Assembly: GCF_036014175.1 (NCBI RefSeq)
Contig: NZ_CP107917.1
Span: 1,612,001-1,676,000, forward strand
Source of the DNA: Streptomyces sp. NBC_00443
GTDB lineage: Bacteria > Actinomycetota > Actinomycetes > Streptomycetales > Streptomycetaceae
Direction: 5' to 3'
DNA length: 64,000 bases
Shown: one piece after another, positions 52,703 through 63,292 of the stretch
How positions within the stretch are numbered: position 1 is the stretch's first letter
Layout of the letters: each line of letters begins with the position of its first letter
Program-made: the position numbers and the translations under genes
The notes under the pieces: generated by a model
The model's database searches: none
Seen by the model: only the letters and a program-made list of their open reading frames with translations
What the model was told of the DNA's origin: nothing

Positions 52703-54724
52703 TCACGCCGTGAAGCCGGCCACCCGCAGGGCGTGGACGAGATCCCACTGGCACTCGTCCGAGACGCCCTGGGCGGCTGCCAGCAGCAGCGGTACGAGCG
52801 TCTTCGGGTCGGGCGCGGCGCTGCGAGCGGCCTCCTCGGGGGTGCGGACGCGGACGTACGCGTCCAGCAGGGCACGGATCTCACGGTGCCGCCCCGCGCC
52901 GGCCAACCCCACGACGGCCTGCCCGATCTCGTTCGCGGGCCGCACCACGCCCTGGCGCAGAATCTGCTCCGCGTCGTCGGCACGGCCCGCCGCGGTCAGC
53001 GCGTCGGCCGCGGCCACGAGCCGCTCGGCGGGCAGCGAGGCGGCCTCCCACAGCAGGGTCGCCCAGTCGGCTCCGAGCCCGGCGCGCTGCATCTCGGCGG
53101 CCAGCAGCGGGATGCGGTGGGCGGGCCAGTACGCGCCCTCGACGAGCAGCGCATGCGCCTCACCACTACGGCCTGCGCCGCGCAGCCGCACCAGCGTCTC
53201 CACGACCCCGACGACCTCACGCCGCTCCTCGGCATCGGCGGGCCCGGCCTGCGACTGCGGGTCCGGGGACGCGGGCGCTTCCTCGGCGGCACCGGCGAAT
53301 CGGGCTCCGCGCGGGGTGCGGCGGGCGGTGACGGGCTGGGTGGGGAGGCTGGGCAGGTCGGTCGGCGGTACGCCCACGGGGGCGGCCTCCTCCTCTACGA
53401 TCCCGGCGAAGCGGGCGCTGCCTCGGCGGCGTTTGCGCGGCGCCGGTCGCTCGTCGGGCCGGCCGGTTTCGCGGTCGGAGGCGTCCCCCGGCTCCTCGAC
53501 CGGGCGCCCCGCGTCGGCCACCGGCTCGGCCGCCGACCGGGCAGAGGCATCTCCGCGACCTCCGCCCCAGGCTTCCGGCGACGCATACGCCCTCCCGCGC
53601 TCCACCGCCCGGGCTTCCGGCTGCGCGGCCCGCTGACGGGGCATGGTGTGACTGCCACCGCCGGGTGAATCGGCCTCACGCGGCTGCGTAGGGTAGACGG
53701 CCGCGGGCCCTACGCCGCCAAAGCGTTCGCTGCCGAAGCTCTCCCCGCCGATGCCCTCACCGGCGGACCTGCCCCTCCGCAAGCCGCCGCCCCCGGATGG
53801 GCCGCGCCCGAACCGGCCGCCTCCGGGCTCGCCCTTGCCGAAGCCGTCGTCGCCGGGCGCGGTCGATCCAAAGACGCCGTCACCCGCATGCCGATCGTGT
53901 CCAGGCCCGCCTTCTCCGACGCCGCCCCCGCCGCCCTCGCGTCCGGATGCGCCATTTCCGGGTCCACGCCCGCTGAACCCGCCATCCCCGAACTGGCCCC
54001 CCTCGCCCCCTTCGTCTGCGAACCGCGCGCGCCCGGCGCGGGCATCACCGAACCCGCCGCCCTCGAGCCCGCCGCCCTCGAACCCGTCACCCGCGGACCC
54101 CCCGCCCCCGGACCGGCCACCCCTGGAGCCCTCACCAGCAAGCCCGACGTCGGCCCGGAAGAAGCCCTCCTCCCCCGTCCGCCCCCGCCGTATCGCCTGG
54201 CCCTGTGCGCCCGCCGCCCGGCGGTCCGAGTCGGCCATCCGTGCGCGGAGTTCGGCGCATCGAGCGGTGGCACGTTCGTGGTCGTCGCGGGCCCAGGCGA
54301 GGTCCAGGCGGATGGTGTCGACATCCCAGGGGTCGGGGGCCGAGGCGAGCAACCGGCCCAGTTCCGCCTGCCGTTCGGCGGCGTAGCGCTGTTCGCGGAG
54401 CATGACGTCGAGGCGGTCCCCGAGGGCGTCACGGCCGCCGGGCCGGGCGTCGTACGTGGCGAGGGCGCCTGTGTGCAGGGCGCGGGCGCGTTCCGTCTCG
54501 GGGCCGGCACCGCCGGGGCCGTACTGGCCGGCGAGGTCGTGCAGGAGTGACTCCACCACGTCCCAGGGCGGCACTTCGCGTCCGTCGAGGCAGGCCTGCA
54601 TGCCCTCCGGGTCGCGCTGCCAGAACACCCCGCACCAGCCGCCGCCCTGATCCAGGCGCGCCACAAGGCCGTCCAGGTAGTTCACGAACTCCCGTACCCG
54701 AGCCGGGAGTTGATCCACTGACAT
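52703..54724 (-). CDS. Streptomycete hypothetical protein with Gly-rich linker
   Basis: About 673 residues. N-terminal conserved module (MSVDQLPARVREFVNYLDGL...GVFWQRDPEGMQACLDGREVP), a helical stretch to about residue 165, then a long low-complexity region of Gly/Phe/Arg/Ser repeats (about 180-330) and Pro/Arg/Glu-rich linker. The C-terminal helical domain (about 520-673) looks like degenerate TPR/PPR-type repeats, e.g. LVRLRGAGRSGEAHALLVEG. ATG 54724 has GGGAG seven bases upstream. Function unknown; the Gly-rich part could be intrinsically disordered. An 18-base palindrome lies just upstream. Confidence 0.75.
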   Translation of the reverse strand: MSVDQLPARVREFVNYLDGLVARLDQGGGWCGVFWQRDPEGMQACLDGREVPPWDVVESLLHDLAGQYGPGGAGPETERARALHTGALATYDARPGGRDALGDRLDVMLREQRYAAERQAELGRLLASAPDPWDVDTIRLDLAWARDDHERATARCAELRARMADSDRRAAGAQGQAIRRGRTGEEGFFRADVGLAGEGSRGGRSGGGGSAGDGFEGGGLEGGGFGDARAGRARFADEGGEGGQFGDGGFSGRGPGNGASGREGGGGGVGEGGPGHDRHAGDGVFGSTAPGDDGFGKGEPGGGRFGRGPSGGGGLRRGRSAGEGIGGESFGSERFGGVGPAAVYPTQPREADSPGGGSHTMPRQRAAQPEARAVERGRAYASPEAWGGGRGDASARSAAEPVADAGRPVEEPGDASDRETGRPDERPAPRKRRRGSARFAGIVEEEAAPVGVPPTDLPSLPTQPVTARRTPRGARFAGAAEEAPASPDPQSQAGPADAEERREVVGVVETLVRLRGAGRSGEAHALLVEGAYWPAHRIPLLAAEMQRAGLGADWATLLWEAASLPAERLVAAADALTAAGRADDAEQILRQGVVRPANEIGQAVVGLAGAGRHREIRALLDAYVRVRTPEEAARSAAPDPKTLVPLLLAAAQGVSDECQWDLVHALRVAGFTA

Positions 54725-54740
54725 CGCCCAACTCCCGCCA

Positions 54741-54758
54741 GACCGGAGCACTCCGGTC
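54741..54758. promoter_or_regulatory. 18-base palindrome before the Gly-rich protein gene
   Basis: GACCGGAG-CA-CTCCGGTC, a perfect 8+8 inverted repeat, lies 16 bases upstream of the ATG at 54724. It is probably an operator, or a small hairpin in the leader. Confidence 0.5.
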
Positions 54759-54882
54759 CGTTAGGCAACACCAGTGATGTTACGAGCGTGCTACGGGGAG
54801 TTTTCCGGCGGAACGCAGAGTACGCCGCGGCTGCCGGAGCGTGACGTGCATACCCTCTCGGGCGGCAACGTCAGCGGTGAGC

Positions 54883-55143
54883 TCAGGCAGCCGCTTCGGC
54901 AACCGGTGCGCAGCGCCCGATCAGTTCGTCCATCGACAGACCGAGGGCGTGCGCCACCGCCGCCACCGTGAAGAAGGCCGGCGTCGGCGCCCGCCCGGTC
55001 TCGATCTTGCGGAGCGTCTCCGGGGAGATGCCGGCGCTCGCCGCGACGAACGTCATGCTGCGGCCGCCGCGAGCCTCGCGCAGCAGCCGGCCGAGCCGCT
55101 CGCCGCGTTCACGCTCTTCGGGGGTGAGAGGGGTGCGCACCAT
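54883..55143 (-). CDS. XRE-family helix-turn-helix regulator
   Basis: 86 residues, single Cro/CI-type HTH domain: RLGRLLREARGGRSMTFVAA, then the recognition helix region AGISPETLRKIETGRAP, and a C-terminal HALGLSMDELIGR. No sensor domain. It is divergent from the methionine aminopeptidase gene across only 32 bases, which contain a 10-base palindrome and back-to-back -10 boxes. It therefore very likely controls both itself and the peptidase gene. Confidence 0.92.
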   Translation of the reverse strand: MVRTPLTPEERERGERLGRLLREARGGRSMTFVAASAGISPETLRKIETGRAPTPAFFTVAAVAHALGLSMDELIGRCAPVAEAAA

Positions 55144-55175
55144 GCCACCATTCTAATACCGGTATAGTAATTGGC
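55144..55175. promoter_or_regulatory. Compact divergent leaderless promoter with palindromic operator
   Basis: ATACCGGTAT (55156-55165) is a perfect palindrome in the middle. TATAGT (55163-55168) is a plus-strand -10 box, 7 bases before the peptidase ATG at 55176. TATTAG read on the minus strand (55158-55153) is a -10 box 9 bases before the XRE ATG at 55143. Both transcripts would begin at or within a few bases of the start codon. Confidence 0.65.
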
Positions 55176-55943
55176 ATGGTGGAGCTGAAGACGAACCAGT
55201 CGATCGATGCGATGTACGAGGCGGGGCAGGTGGTGGGCCAGGCGCTCACCGCCGTACGCAAGGCCGCCGACGTGGGGGTTTCCCTGCTGGAGCTGGACGA
55301 GGTGGCGCGCGAGGTGCTGCGCGACGCGGGGGCGACGTCGCCCTTCCTCGGCTACCGCCCCTCCTTCGCCCCCGTCCCCTTCCCCGCGGTCATCTGCGCC
55401 TCGGTGAACGACGCGATCGTGCACGGCATCCCGACCGGCTACCGCCTGCGCGACGGCGACCTGGTCTCCATCGACTGCGGCGCCGAACTGGGCGGCTGGG
55501 CGGGCGACTCGGCGATCAGCTTCACGGTGGGCCGGGCGCGCCCGGCCGACGTACGCCTGGTCGAGACCGCTGAACGGGCCCTGGTGGCGGGCATCGAAGC
55601 GGCCGTCGTCGGCAACCGTATCGGCGACATCGCCCACGCGATCGGCTCGGTGTGCCGGGCGGCCGGATACGGCGTCCCGGACGGCTTCGGCGGGCACGGC
55701 ATCGGCCGCAAGATGCACGAGGACCCTTCGGTGCCGAACGAGGGCCCTCCCGGCCGGGGCATGCCGCTGCGGCACGGCCTGGTCCTCGCCATCGAGCCGA
55801 TGCTCATCGCCGGCGGCCAGGACGGCTACCACGCGGCACCGGACGGCTGGACGCTGTGCACGAACGACGGCTCCCGCGCGGCCCACGCGGAGCACACGGT
55901 GGCGATCACGGAGTCGGGACCCCGGGTCCTGACGGCACGCTGA
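55176..55943 (+). CDS. map: Type I methionine aminopeptidase
   Basis: 255 residues. Removes N-terminal Met from new proteins. The five metal ligands are seen in VSIDCGAELGGWAGDSAISF (two Asp), GHGIGRKMHEDP (His), LAIEPMLIAGG (Glu) and AAHAEHTVAIT (Glu). FPAVICASVNDAIVHGIP is typical of the family. It is shorter at the N-terminus than essential Map isoforms with SH3-binding extensions. Pairing with a dedicated XRE regulator suggests a conditionally expressed extra copy rather than the housekeeping enzyme. Confidence 0.95.
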   Translation: MVELKTNQSIDAMYEAGQVVGQALTAVRKAADVGVSLLELDEVAREVLRDAGATSPFLGYRPSFAPVPFPAVICASVNDAIVHGIPTGYRLRDGDLVSIDCGAELGGWAGDSAISFTVGRARPADVRLVETAERALVAGIEAAVVGNRIGDIAHAIGSVCRAAGYGVPDGFGGHGIGRKMHEDPSVPNEGPPGRGMPLRHGLVLAIEPMLIAGGQDGYHAAPDGWTLCTNDGSRAAHAEHTVAITESGPRVLTAR

Positions 55944-56009
55944 GGCGGCCGCTCCGGTGCCCCTCGGGCGCCCCTCGGGTGCCGTTTCCCTGAAGGTGCC
56001 CCCGGCCAC

Positions 56010-56036
56010 CGTTCGTGCGAAGGTGTTCTACGAACG
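56010..56036. promoter_or_regulatory. Inverted repeat upstream of the clpC-like gene
   Basis: CGTTCGT (56010-56016) and ACGAACG (56030-56036) form a 7-base inverted repeat with a 13-base spacer about 100 bases before the start codon. The left part, GTTCGTGCGAA, is partly like the ClgR box (GTTCGC-type) used for Clp genes in streptomycetes. Confidence 0.4.
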
Positions 56037-56134
56037 CGGTCAGGTGTAACCGGCTTGCGCCCGGGTTACCCGACTCCGGCACGTCGATGAGCGAGGGCGA
56101 CCCTGCCCGCGCAGGGACGCCGGATGGGAACGCC

Positions 56135-58696
<2,562 letters not shown>

Positions 58697-58711
58697 CGCC
58701 CCTCGCGGACG

Positions 58712-60505
58712 CTACGACGCCGGCCGCACCACCATCGCCGAGCCGCCGCCCCGCCGTCCCCTCTCGGCGGCGGCCAGCCACTTCCCTTCCGGCAGCCGCT
58801 GCACAGCGGTGGCGGCGCCGATCTCGGGGTTGGGCTTGAAGGAGTGGCCGATGGCCTCCAGCCGGGCCTTCGACTCACTGTCGAGCCCGGGTTCCAGCTC
58901 GGTCTGGGCCGCGTTGCGCTGGCTGGCGCGCGGCGCGGCGATCGCGTCGACCAGCGGCAGTCCACGGTCGACGAAGCCGGTCAGGGTCTGCAGCACGGTC
59001 GTGATGATGGTCGCGCCACCTGGCGAACCGAGCGCCACGACGGGCTTGTCGTGCCGGTCGAGGACGATGGTCGGGGACATCGAGGAACGCGGACGCTTGC
59101 CCGGACCCGGCAGGTTCGGGTCGTGCACGGCCGGGTTGGCGGGGGTGAAGGAGAAGTCCGTCAGCTCGTTGTTGAGGATGAAGCCACGGCCCGGGACCGT
59201 GATGCCGCTGCCACCGGTCTGCTCGATGGTCAGCGTGTAGGAGACGACGTTCCCCCACTTGTCGGCCACCGTGAGGTGGGTGGTGCTGTCGCCCTCGTAG
59301 GTGGTCGGGGCCGCCGTGCCACCGGCGTCGCAGGCCGCCGGGTTGCGCGGGTCGCCCGGCGCGAGGGGGCTGGTCAGCACCGCGTCGTCCTTGATCAGGC
59401 ACTCCCGCGAGTCGGCGTAGCGCTGCGACAGCAGGTCCTTGGTCGGTACGTCCTCGAAGGCCGGGTCGCCGACCCAGCGCCCGCGGTCGGCGAAGGCGAT
59501 ACGGCTGGCCTCGATGTAGCGGTGCAGGTACTGGACCTCGCTCGCCTTCGACAGGTCCGTGTTCTCCAGGATGTTCAGCGCCTCGCCGACCGTCGTGCCG
59601 CCGGAGGAGGAGGGCGCCATGGAGTAGACGCCGAGTCCGCGGTACGAGGTCCTGGTGGGCGCCTGCGACTTGGTGCGGTACGTGGCCAGGTCCTTGGCGG
59701 TGAGGTCGCCGGGGCGGGCCTTCCAGCCGGAGCCCGGGTCCACGGGCGGGTGGTTGACCGTGTCGACGATGTCCTCGGCGATGTCGCCCCGGTAGAGCGC
59801 GCCGACGCCCCTCTTCGCCAACTCCGCGTAGGTCCGGGCGAGATCGGGGTTCCTGAAGGTGGAGCCGACGACCGGCAGGGCGCCGTTCGGCAGGAACAGC
59901 TCGGCGGTGTCCGGGAAGTAGCGGAACCGGGTCTCGTTCGCGGCGGTCTGCGAGCGGAAGGTGTCGTCGACGGTGAAGCCGTCCCGGGCCAGCCGCTCGG
60001 CGGGCTGCAGCACGGTGCCGAGCCGTTTGCTCCCCCACTTGTCGAGCGCCTTCTGCCAGGTGGCGGGCGTGCCCGGGGTGCCGACGCTCAGGCCGCTGGT
60101 GACGGCCTCGGCGAAGGGGATCGCCTTGCCGTTCTCCACGAACAGGTCGGAGTCCGCGCTCAGCGGCGCGGTCTCGCGGCCGTCGATGGTCCGCACCGTA
60201 CGGGACTTGGCGTCGTAGTAGACGAAGTAGCCGCCCCCGCCGACGCCGGCGGAGTAGGGCTCGGTGACGCCGAGCGCGGCGGCCGTGGCCACGGCGGCGT
60301 CGACGGCGTTGCCGCCCTTGCGCAGGACCTCGATGCCGGCCGCGGACGCGTCCGCGTCGACGCTCGACACGGCGCCGCCGTAGCCGACCGCCACGGGGAC
60401 CTTCTCGGGGCTGCTCTGCGCGCCGGGGGGCGCCGCGGCTCCCACCGACACCACGGCGGCCGAGACCGCCAGGACCGACAGTTTCCGCGCGACAGGGCGA
60501 CGCAT
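58712..60505 (-). CDS. ggt: Secreted gamma-glutamyltransferase
   Basis: 597 residues with a Sec signal peptide (MRRPVARKLSVLAVSAAVVSVGAAA). GKGGNAVDAAVATAAALGV-type sequence and the nucleophile site EGDSTTHLTVADKWGN (first Thr of TTH region) mark the autoprocessed Ntn hydrolase. ALGSPGGATIITTVLQ is the C-terminal signature. It cleaves gamma-glutamyl bonds in glutathione-like or poly-glutamyl peptides outside the cell. ATG 60505 is preferred because GGAG lies 7 bases upstream; the GTG at 60511 sits on that site. Confidence 0.95.
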   Translation of the reverse strand: MRRPVARKLSVLAVSAAVVSVGAAAPPGAQSSPEKVPVAVGYGGAVSSVDADASAAGIEVLRKGGNAVDAAVATAAALGVTEPYSAGVGGGGYFVYYDAKSRTVRTIDGRETAPLSADSDLFVENGKAIPFAEAVTSGLSVGTPGTPATWQKALDKWGSKRLGTVLQPAERLARDGFTVDDTFRSQTAANETRFRYFPDTAELFLPNGALPVVGSTFRNPDLARTYAELAKRGVGALYRGDIAEDIVDTVNHPPVDPGSGWKARPGDLTAKDLATYRTKSQAPTRTSYRGLGVYSMAPSSSGGTTVGEALNILENTDLSKASEVQYLHRYIEASRIAFADRGRWVGDPAFEDVPTKDLLSQRYADSRECLIKDDAVLTSPLAPGDPRNPAACDAGGTAAPTTYEGDSTTHLTVADKWGNVVSYTLTIEQTGGSGITVPGRGFILNNELTDFSFTPANPAVHDPNLPGPGKRPRSSMSPTIVLDRHDKPVVALGSPGGATIITTVLQTLTGFVDRGLPLVDAIAAPRASQRNAAQTELEPGLDSESKARLEAIGHSFKPNPEIGAATAVQRLPEGKWLAAAERGRRGGGSAMVVRPAS

Positions 60506-60608
60506 CCGCACCTCCAGGCAGGGGCTGTTGGCGCAGCCTAATCGATCGCCATGCCCCCGTCAGGAGCGCGTGACCCCGTGTGTCGAACAACGGTTTGCGT
60601 TGGCCCGC

Positions 60609-60614
60609 TACCAT
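60609..60614 (+). promoter_or_regulatory. Candidate -10 box for the following membrane-anchored protein
   Basis: TACCAT (TANNNT form) lies 8 bases before the ATG at 60623, and there is no Shine-Dalgarno sequence between them, so transcription may be leaderless. Confidence 0.35.
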
Positions 60615-60622
60615 GCGCGCCC

Positions 60623-61381
60623 ATGAACGACGACGTGCGCAACATCGTCCTGGGCGTGGTCGCGGCGGCCATCAGTGCCGCCCTCGGCTGGCTTGCCCGT
60701 ACGTACCTGTGGAAGCGGAAGCTCCGCCGCAAGCAGGCGTTTTTCGGGCTGCCCGACAATGCCGAGTCCCTGCTGGTGGTGAACCGCGGGGCCGGCGGAC
60801 CCGAGCTCACGGTGATGCGTTACGACGTGTTCGCGCTGCTCGAACTCGCGGCGCTGATCAAGGACTGCAACGCCCACGCCCAGATCATCCCGCACGACGC
60901 GGCACGCCAGGGCTTCGGCGAGCGCACCGAGTTCTGCGTCGGCGGCCCGGCGTCGAACCGCCGTATGACGGCGCACCTGGCCTCCCTACTGCCCGGGGTG
61001 CGGGTGAACGTCGACGCCGAACCCGGCCCGGACCGGGGCGCCCTCCAGATCGGCTCCGAGCGCTATCGGGTGGAGGTCGGCAAGGAGGAGTACGCGCTCC
61101 TCGCCCGGCTGACCGTCGGCGAGAGCCAGGGCCCGCGTCCCGTCTTCCTCTTCTGCGGCCAGACCGCGATCACCAACCAGGCCGCCACCCGCTATCTCGC
61201 CCGCAACCATGAGCGGCTGACCCGCAAGCACGGCACCGGCTCCTTCGTCCTGCTGCTGAAGGTGGTCAACTCGCAGGCGTACGGCCCGGATGTCGTGGAG
61301 CTGATCGCGGAGGTCACGCGGGCGGCGCAGGCTCCGTTGCCGACACCCGCCCCCGCGCGAAATAGCCATCGATCCTCCTGA
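60623..61381 (+). CDS. Membrane-anchored actinobacterial protein, function unknown
   Basis: 252 residues. One N-terminal transmembrane helix (about 7-30) followed by basic WKRKLRRKQ, so the remaining domain is cytosolic. This soluble part contains LLVVNRGAGGPELTVMRYDVFALLELA, EFCVGGPASNRRMTAHLASL and VFLFCGQTAITNQAATRYLARNH, which resemble a Rossmann-like or nucleotide-sensing fold found in streptomycete proteins of unknown role. The ending SHRSS is polar. Divergent from ggt across 117 bases. No catalytic assignment possible. Confidence 0.8.
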   Translation: MNDDVRNIVLGVVAAAISAALGWLARTYLWKRKLRRKQAFFGLPDNAESLLVVNRGAGGPELTVMRYDVFALLELAALIKDCNAHAQIIPHDAARQGFGERTEFCVGGPASNRRMTAHLASLLPGVRVNVDAEPGPDRGALQIGSERYRVEVGKEEYALLARLTVGESQGPRPVFLFCGQTAITNQAATRYLARNHERLTRKHGTGSFVLLLKVVNSQAYGPDVVELIAEVTRAAQAPLPTPAPARNSHRSS

Positions 61382-61418
61382 GGTCCAACACATTCCGGTA
61401 ATCGTTACTGGCACGTAA

Positions 61419-61444
61419 CTTACCGAGGGGTTACTTGCGGTAAG
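61419..61444 (+). promoter_or_regulatory. TTACC/GGTAA repeat cluster before the CocE/NonD hydrolase
   Basis: CTTACCG (61419-61425) and CGGTAAG (61438-61444) form an inverted repeat. More copies of the same core (CCGGTAA at 61395, GTTACCG at 61453) lie within the 116-base gap, which suggests several half-sites for a regulator of the secreted hydrolase gene. Confidence 0.5.
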
Positions 61445-61497
61445 AGGCCGCGGTTACCGTCGGGTCACTTTGCACTGACACGAGTGAGGAGTGACCC

Positions 61498-63066
61498 GTG
61501 GGACACCATCGCAAGGCCCTGCGTACGACCGCCGTGGGCGCCGTCTCCGCGACTCTGATCGCCGGTAGCGCCCTCGGGCTCGCCCCCGTAGCCCAAGCCG
61601 CCCCGAACAGCGTCCGCTTCGTCGACATCGCCGGCGACGGCGGCACCACCCTCAAGGCGAACGTCGTCACACCGGCCGGCGCCGACGGCACGCGCAGCTA
61701 CCCGCTGCTCGTCATGCCCACGAGCTGGGGCCTGCCCCAGGTCGAGTACTTCGCACAGGCCCAGAAGCTCGCGAACTCGGGCTATGTCGTCGTCAGTTAC
61801 AACGTCCGCGGCTTCTGGCAGTCGGGCGGCGAGATAGAAGTGGCGGGCCCGCCCGACATAGCCGACGCGTCCAAGGTGATCGACTGGGCGCTCGCCAACA
61901 CCCCGTCCGACGCGCAGCACATCGGCATGGCGGGCGTCTCGTACGGCGCCGGCATCAGCCTGCTGGCCGCCGCGCACGACAAGCGGGTCAGGGCGGTCGC
62001 CGCCCTCAGCGGCTGGGCCGACCTCATCGGCTCGATCTACGCCGGCCGCACCCAGCACCTCCAGGCCGCCGGACTGCTGGACGGCGCGAGTTTGGTCACC
62101 GGCCGCCAGAGCGCCGAACTCCGGCAGATCTTCGACGACTTCTACGCCTCCGACCTGTCCAGGGAACAGGACATCATCAACTGGGGGAAGAAACGTTCGG
62201 CCGCAACATACGTGGATCAACTCAACAAGAGCGGCGCCGCGGTGATGATGGCCAACGCGTGGGGCGACACGGTCTTCCAGCCCAACCAGTACGCGGACTT
62301 CTACGAGAAGCTGACCGGCCCCAAGCGCCTGGAGTTCCGCCCGGGCGACCACGCGACCGCCGAGCTGACCGGCCTGTTCGGCCTGCCCAACGACGTGTGG
62401 ACGGACACCGAACGCTGGTTCGACCACTACCTCAAGGGCGAGGACAACGGCATCAACGGCGAGCTGCCGGTCCAGCTCAAGTCCCGTTCCGCGGGGGGCT
62501 ACGAGGGCTACCCGGACTGGAAGTCGGTCGGCGCGACGAACAAGAAGATCGCCCTGGGCGGCTCCACCACGATCCGCACGAACGTCAACTCGGGCGCGGA
62601 CGGCGGAGTCGTCTTCCTGTCCAGCATCCTCGACCAGGTGGCCCAGCTGCCCCCGATGGCCTCGATCCCGCTGCTCCCCCGGCTCTGGGCGGCCGTGTGG
62701 CAGTCCGAGAAGTACGCCACGGCCCAACGCGTGCGCGGCACGGCGAAGTTGCACACCACCGTCACACCGACCAAGGAGAGCGGCACCCTCGTCGCCTATC
62801 TGTACGACGTGGGCCCGCTCGGCCTCGGCAAGCTGGTCAGCAACGCGCCGTACACCTTCCACGGACGTACGCCCGGAAAGCCGTTCGGCGTCGACCTGGA
62901 GCTGTACTCCACGGCCTACGACGTCCCGGCAGGGCACCGGCTGGCCCTGGTCGTCGACACGGTCGACCCGCTCTACATCGAGCACAACCCGTCCGGCGCA
63001 CGGCTGACCTTCTCCTCACCGGCGAACGACCCGTCGTACGTGTCGATTCCACTGCGCGAGCAGTGA
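61498..63066 (+). CDS. Secreted CocE/NonD-type alpha/beta hydrolase
   Basis: 522 residues. Signal peptide with cleavage near VAQAAPNSV (about residue 35). Alpha/beta-hydrolase core: nucleophile elbow AGVSYGAGISLL, oxyanion-side VVSYNVRGFWQSGG, and downstream GDHATAEL that may carry the catalytic His. The C-terminal jelly-roll domain (about 400-522) is like that of X-Pro dipeptidyl peptidases and cocaine esterase. Likely an extracellular acyl peptidase or esterase. GTG 61498 is preceded by GAGGAG. Adjacent repeats suggest regulation. Confidence 0.9.
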   Translation: MGHHRKALRTTAVGAVSATLIAGSALGLAPVAQAAPNSVRFVDIAGDGGTTLKANVVTPAGADGTRSYPLLVMPTSWGLPQVEYFAQAQKLANSGYVVVSYNVRGFWQSGGEIEVAGPPDIADASKVIDWALANTPSDAQHIGMAGVSYGAGISLLAAAHDKRVRAVAALSGWADLIGSIYAGRTQHLQAAGLLDGASLVTGRQSAELRQIFDDFYASDLSREQDIINWGKKRSAATYVDQLNKSGAAVMMANAWGDTVFQPNQYADFYEKLTGPKRLEFRPGDHATAELTGLFGLPNDVWTDTERWFDHYLKGEDNGINGELPVQLKSRSAGGYEGYPDWKSVGATNKKIALGGSTTIRTNVNSGADGGVVFLSSILDQVAQLPPMASIPLLPRLWAAVWQSEKYATAQRVRGTAKLHTTVTPTKESGTLVAYLYDVGPLGLGKLVSNAPYTFHGRTPGKPFGVDLELYSTAYDVPAGHRLALVVDTVDPLYIEHNPSGARLTFSSPANDPSYVSIPLREQ

Positions 63067-63126
63067 TCTCCGGCCGGCGCCGGGCGGGTATGGCTCTGTA
63101 ACTGCTGCCCCCTGCTGCCCCTGTTG

Positions 63127-63276
63127 CTAGGGGCCGTGGGGGGAACCCCACCCGGCAGCAGCGTCCCTGGTCGCGGCCGAGGTCACCACCACGGCTTCGG
63201 GGACGGACGGAACATCGTAGTCGAGGTCGGACGCGGAGGGGATCGCGGTGTCCACAAACGCCGTTCGTCTCGGCAT
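63127..63276 (-). CDS. 49-residue ORF downstream of an amino-acid ABC ATPase
   Basis: Starts at ATG 63276 with GGGGAG eight bases upstream, 16 bases after the ATPase stop. The peptide begins MPRRTAFVDTAIPSASDLDY and is acidic then Val/Ala rich, ending SPHGP. No Cys, no signal peptide and no membrane helix; no family recognised. A good ribosome binding site and close coupling to the ATPase gene favour a real gene product. Confidence 0.45.
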   Translation of the reverse strand: MPRRTAFVDTAIPSASDLDYDVPSVPEAVVVTSAATRDAAAGWGSPHGP

Positions 63277-63292
63277 GGGTCGTACTCCCCGC

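Noticed and set aside
56010..56036. LexA (SOS) box before the ClpC gene
   Set aside because: The GAA/TTC half-sites have the wrong spacing for the actinobacterial SOS box.
63127..63276. Lanthipeptide precursor
   Set aside because: The 49-residue peptide contains no Cys, and no modification enzyme is encoded nearby.
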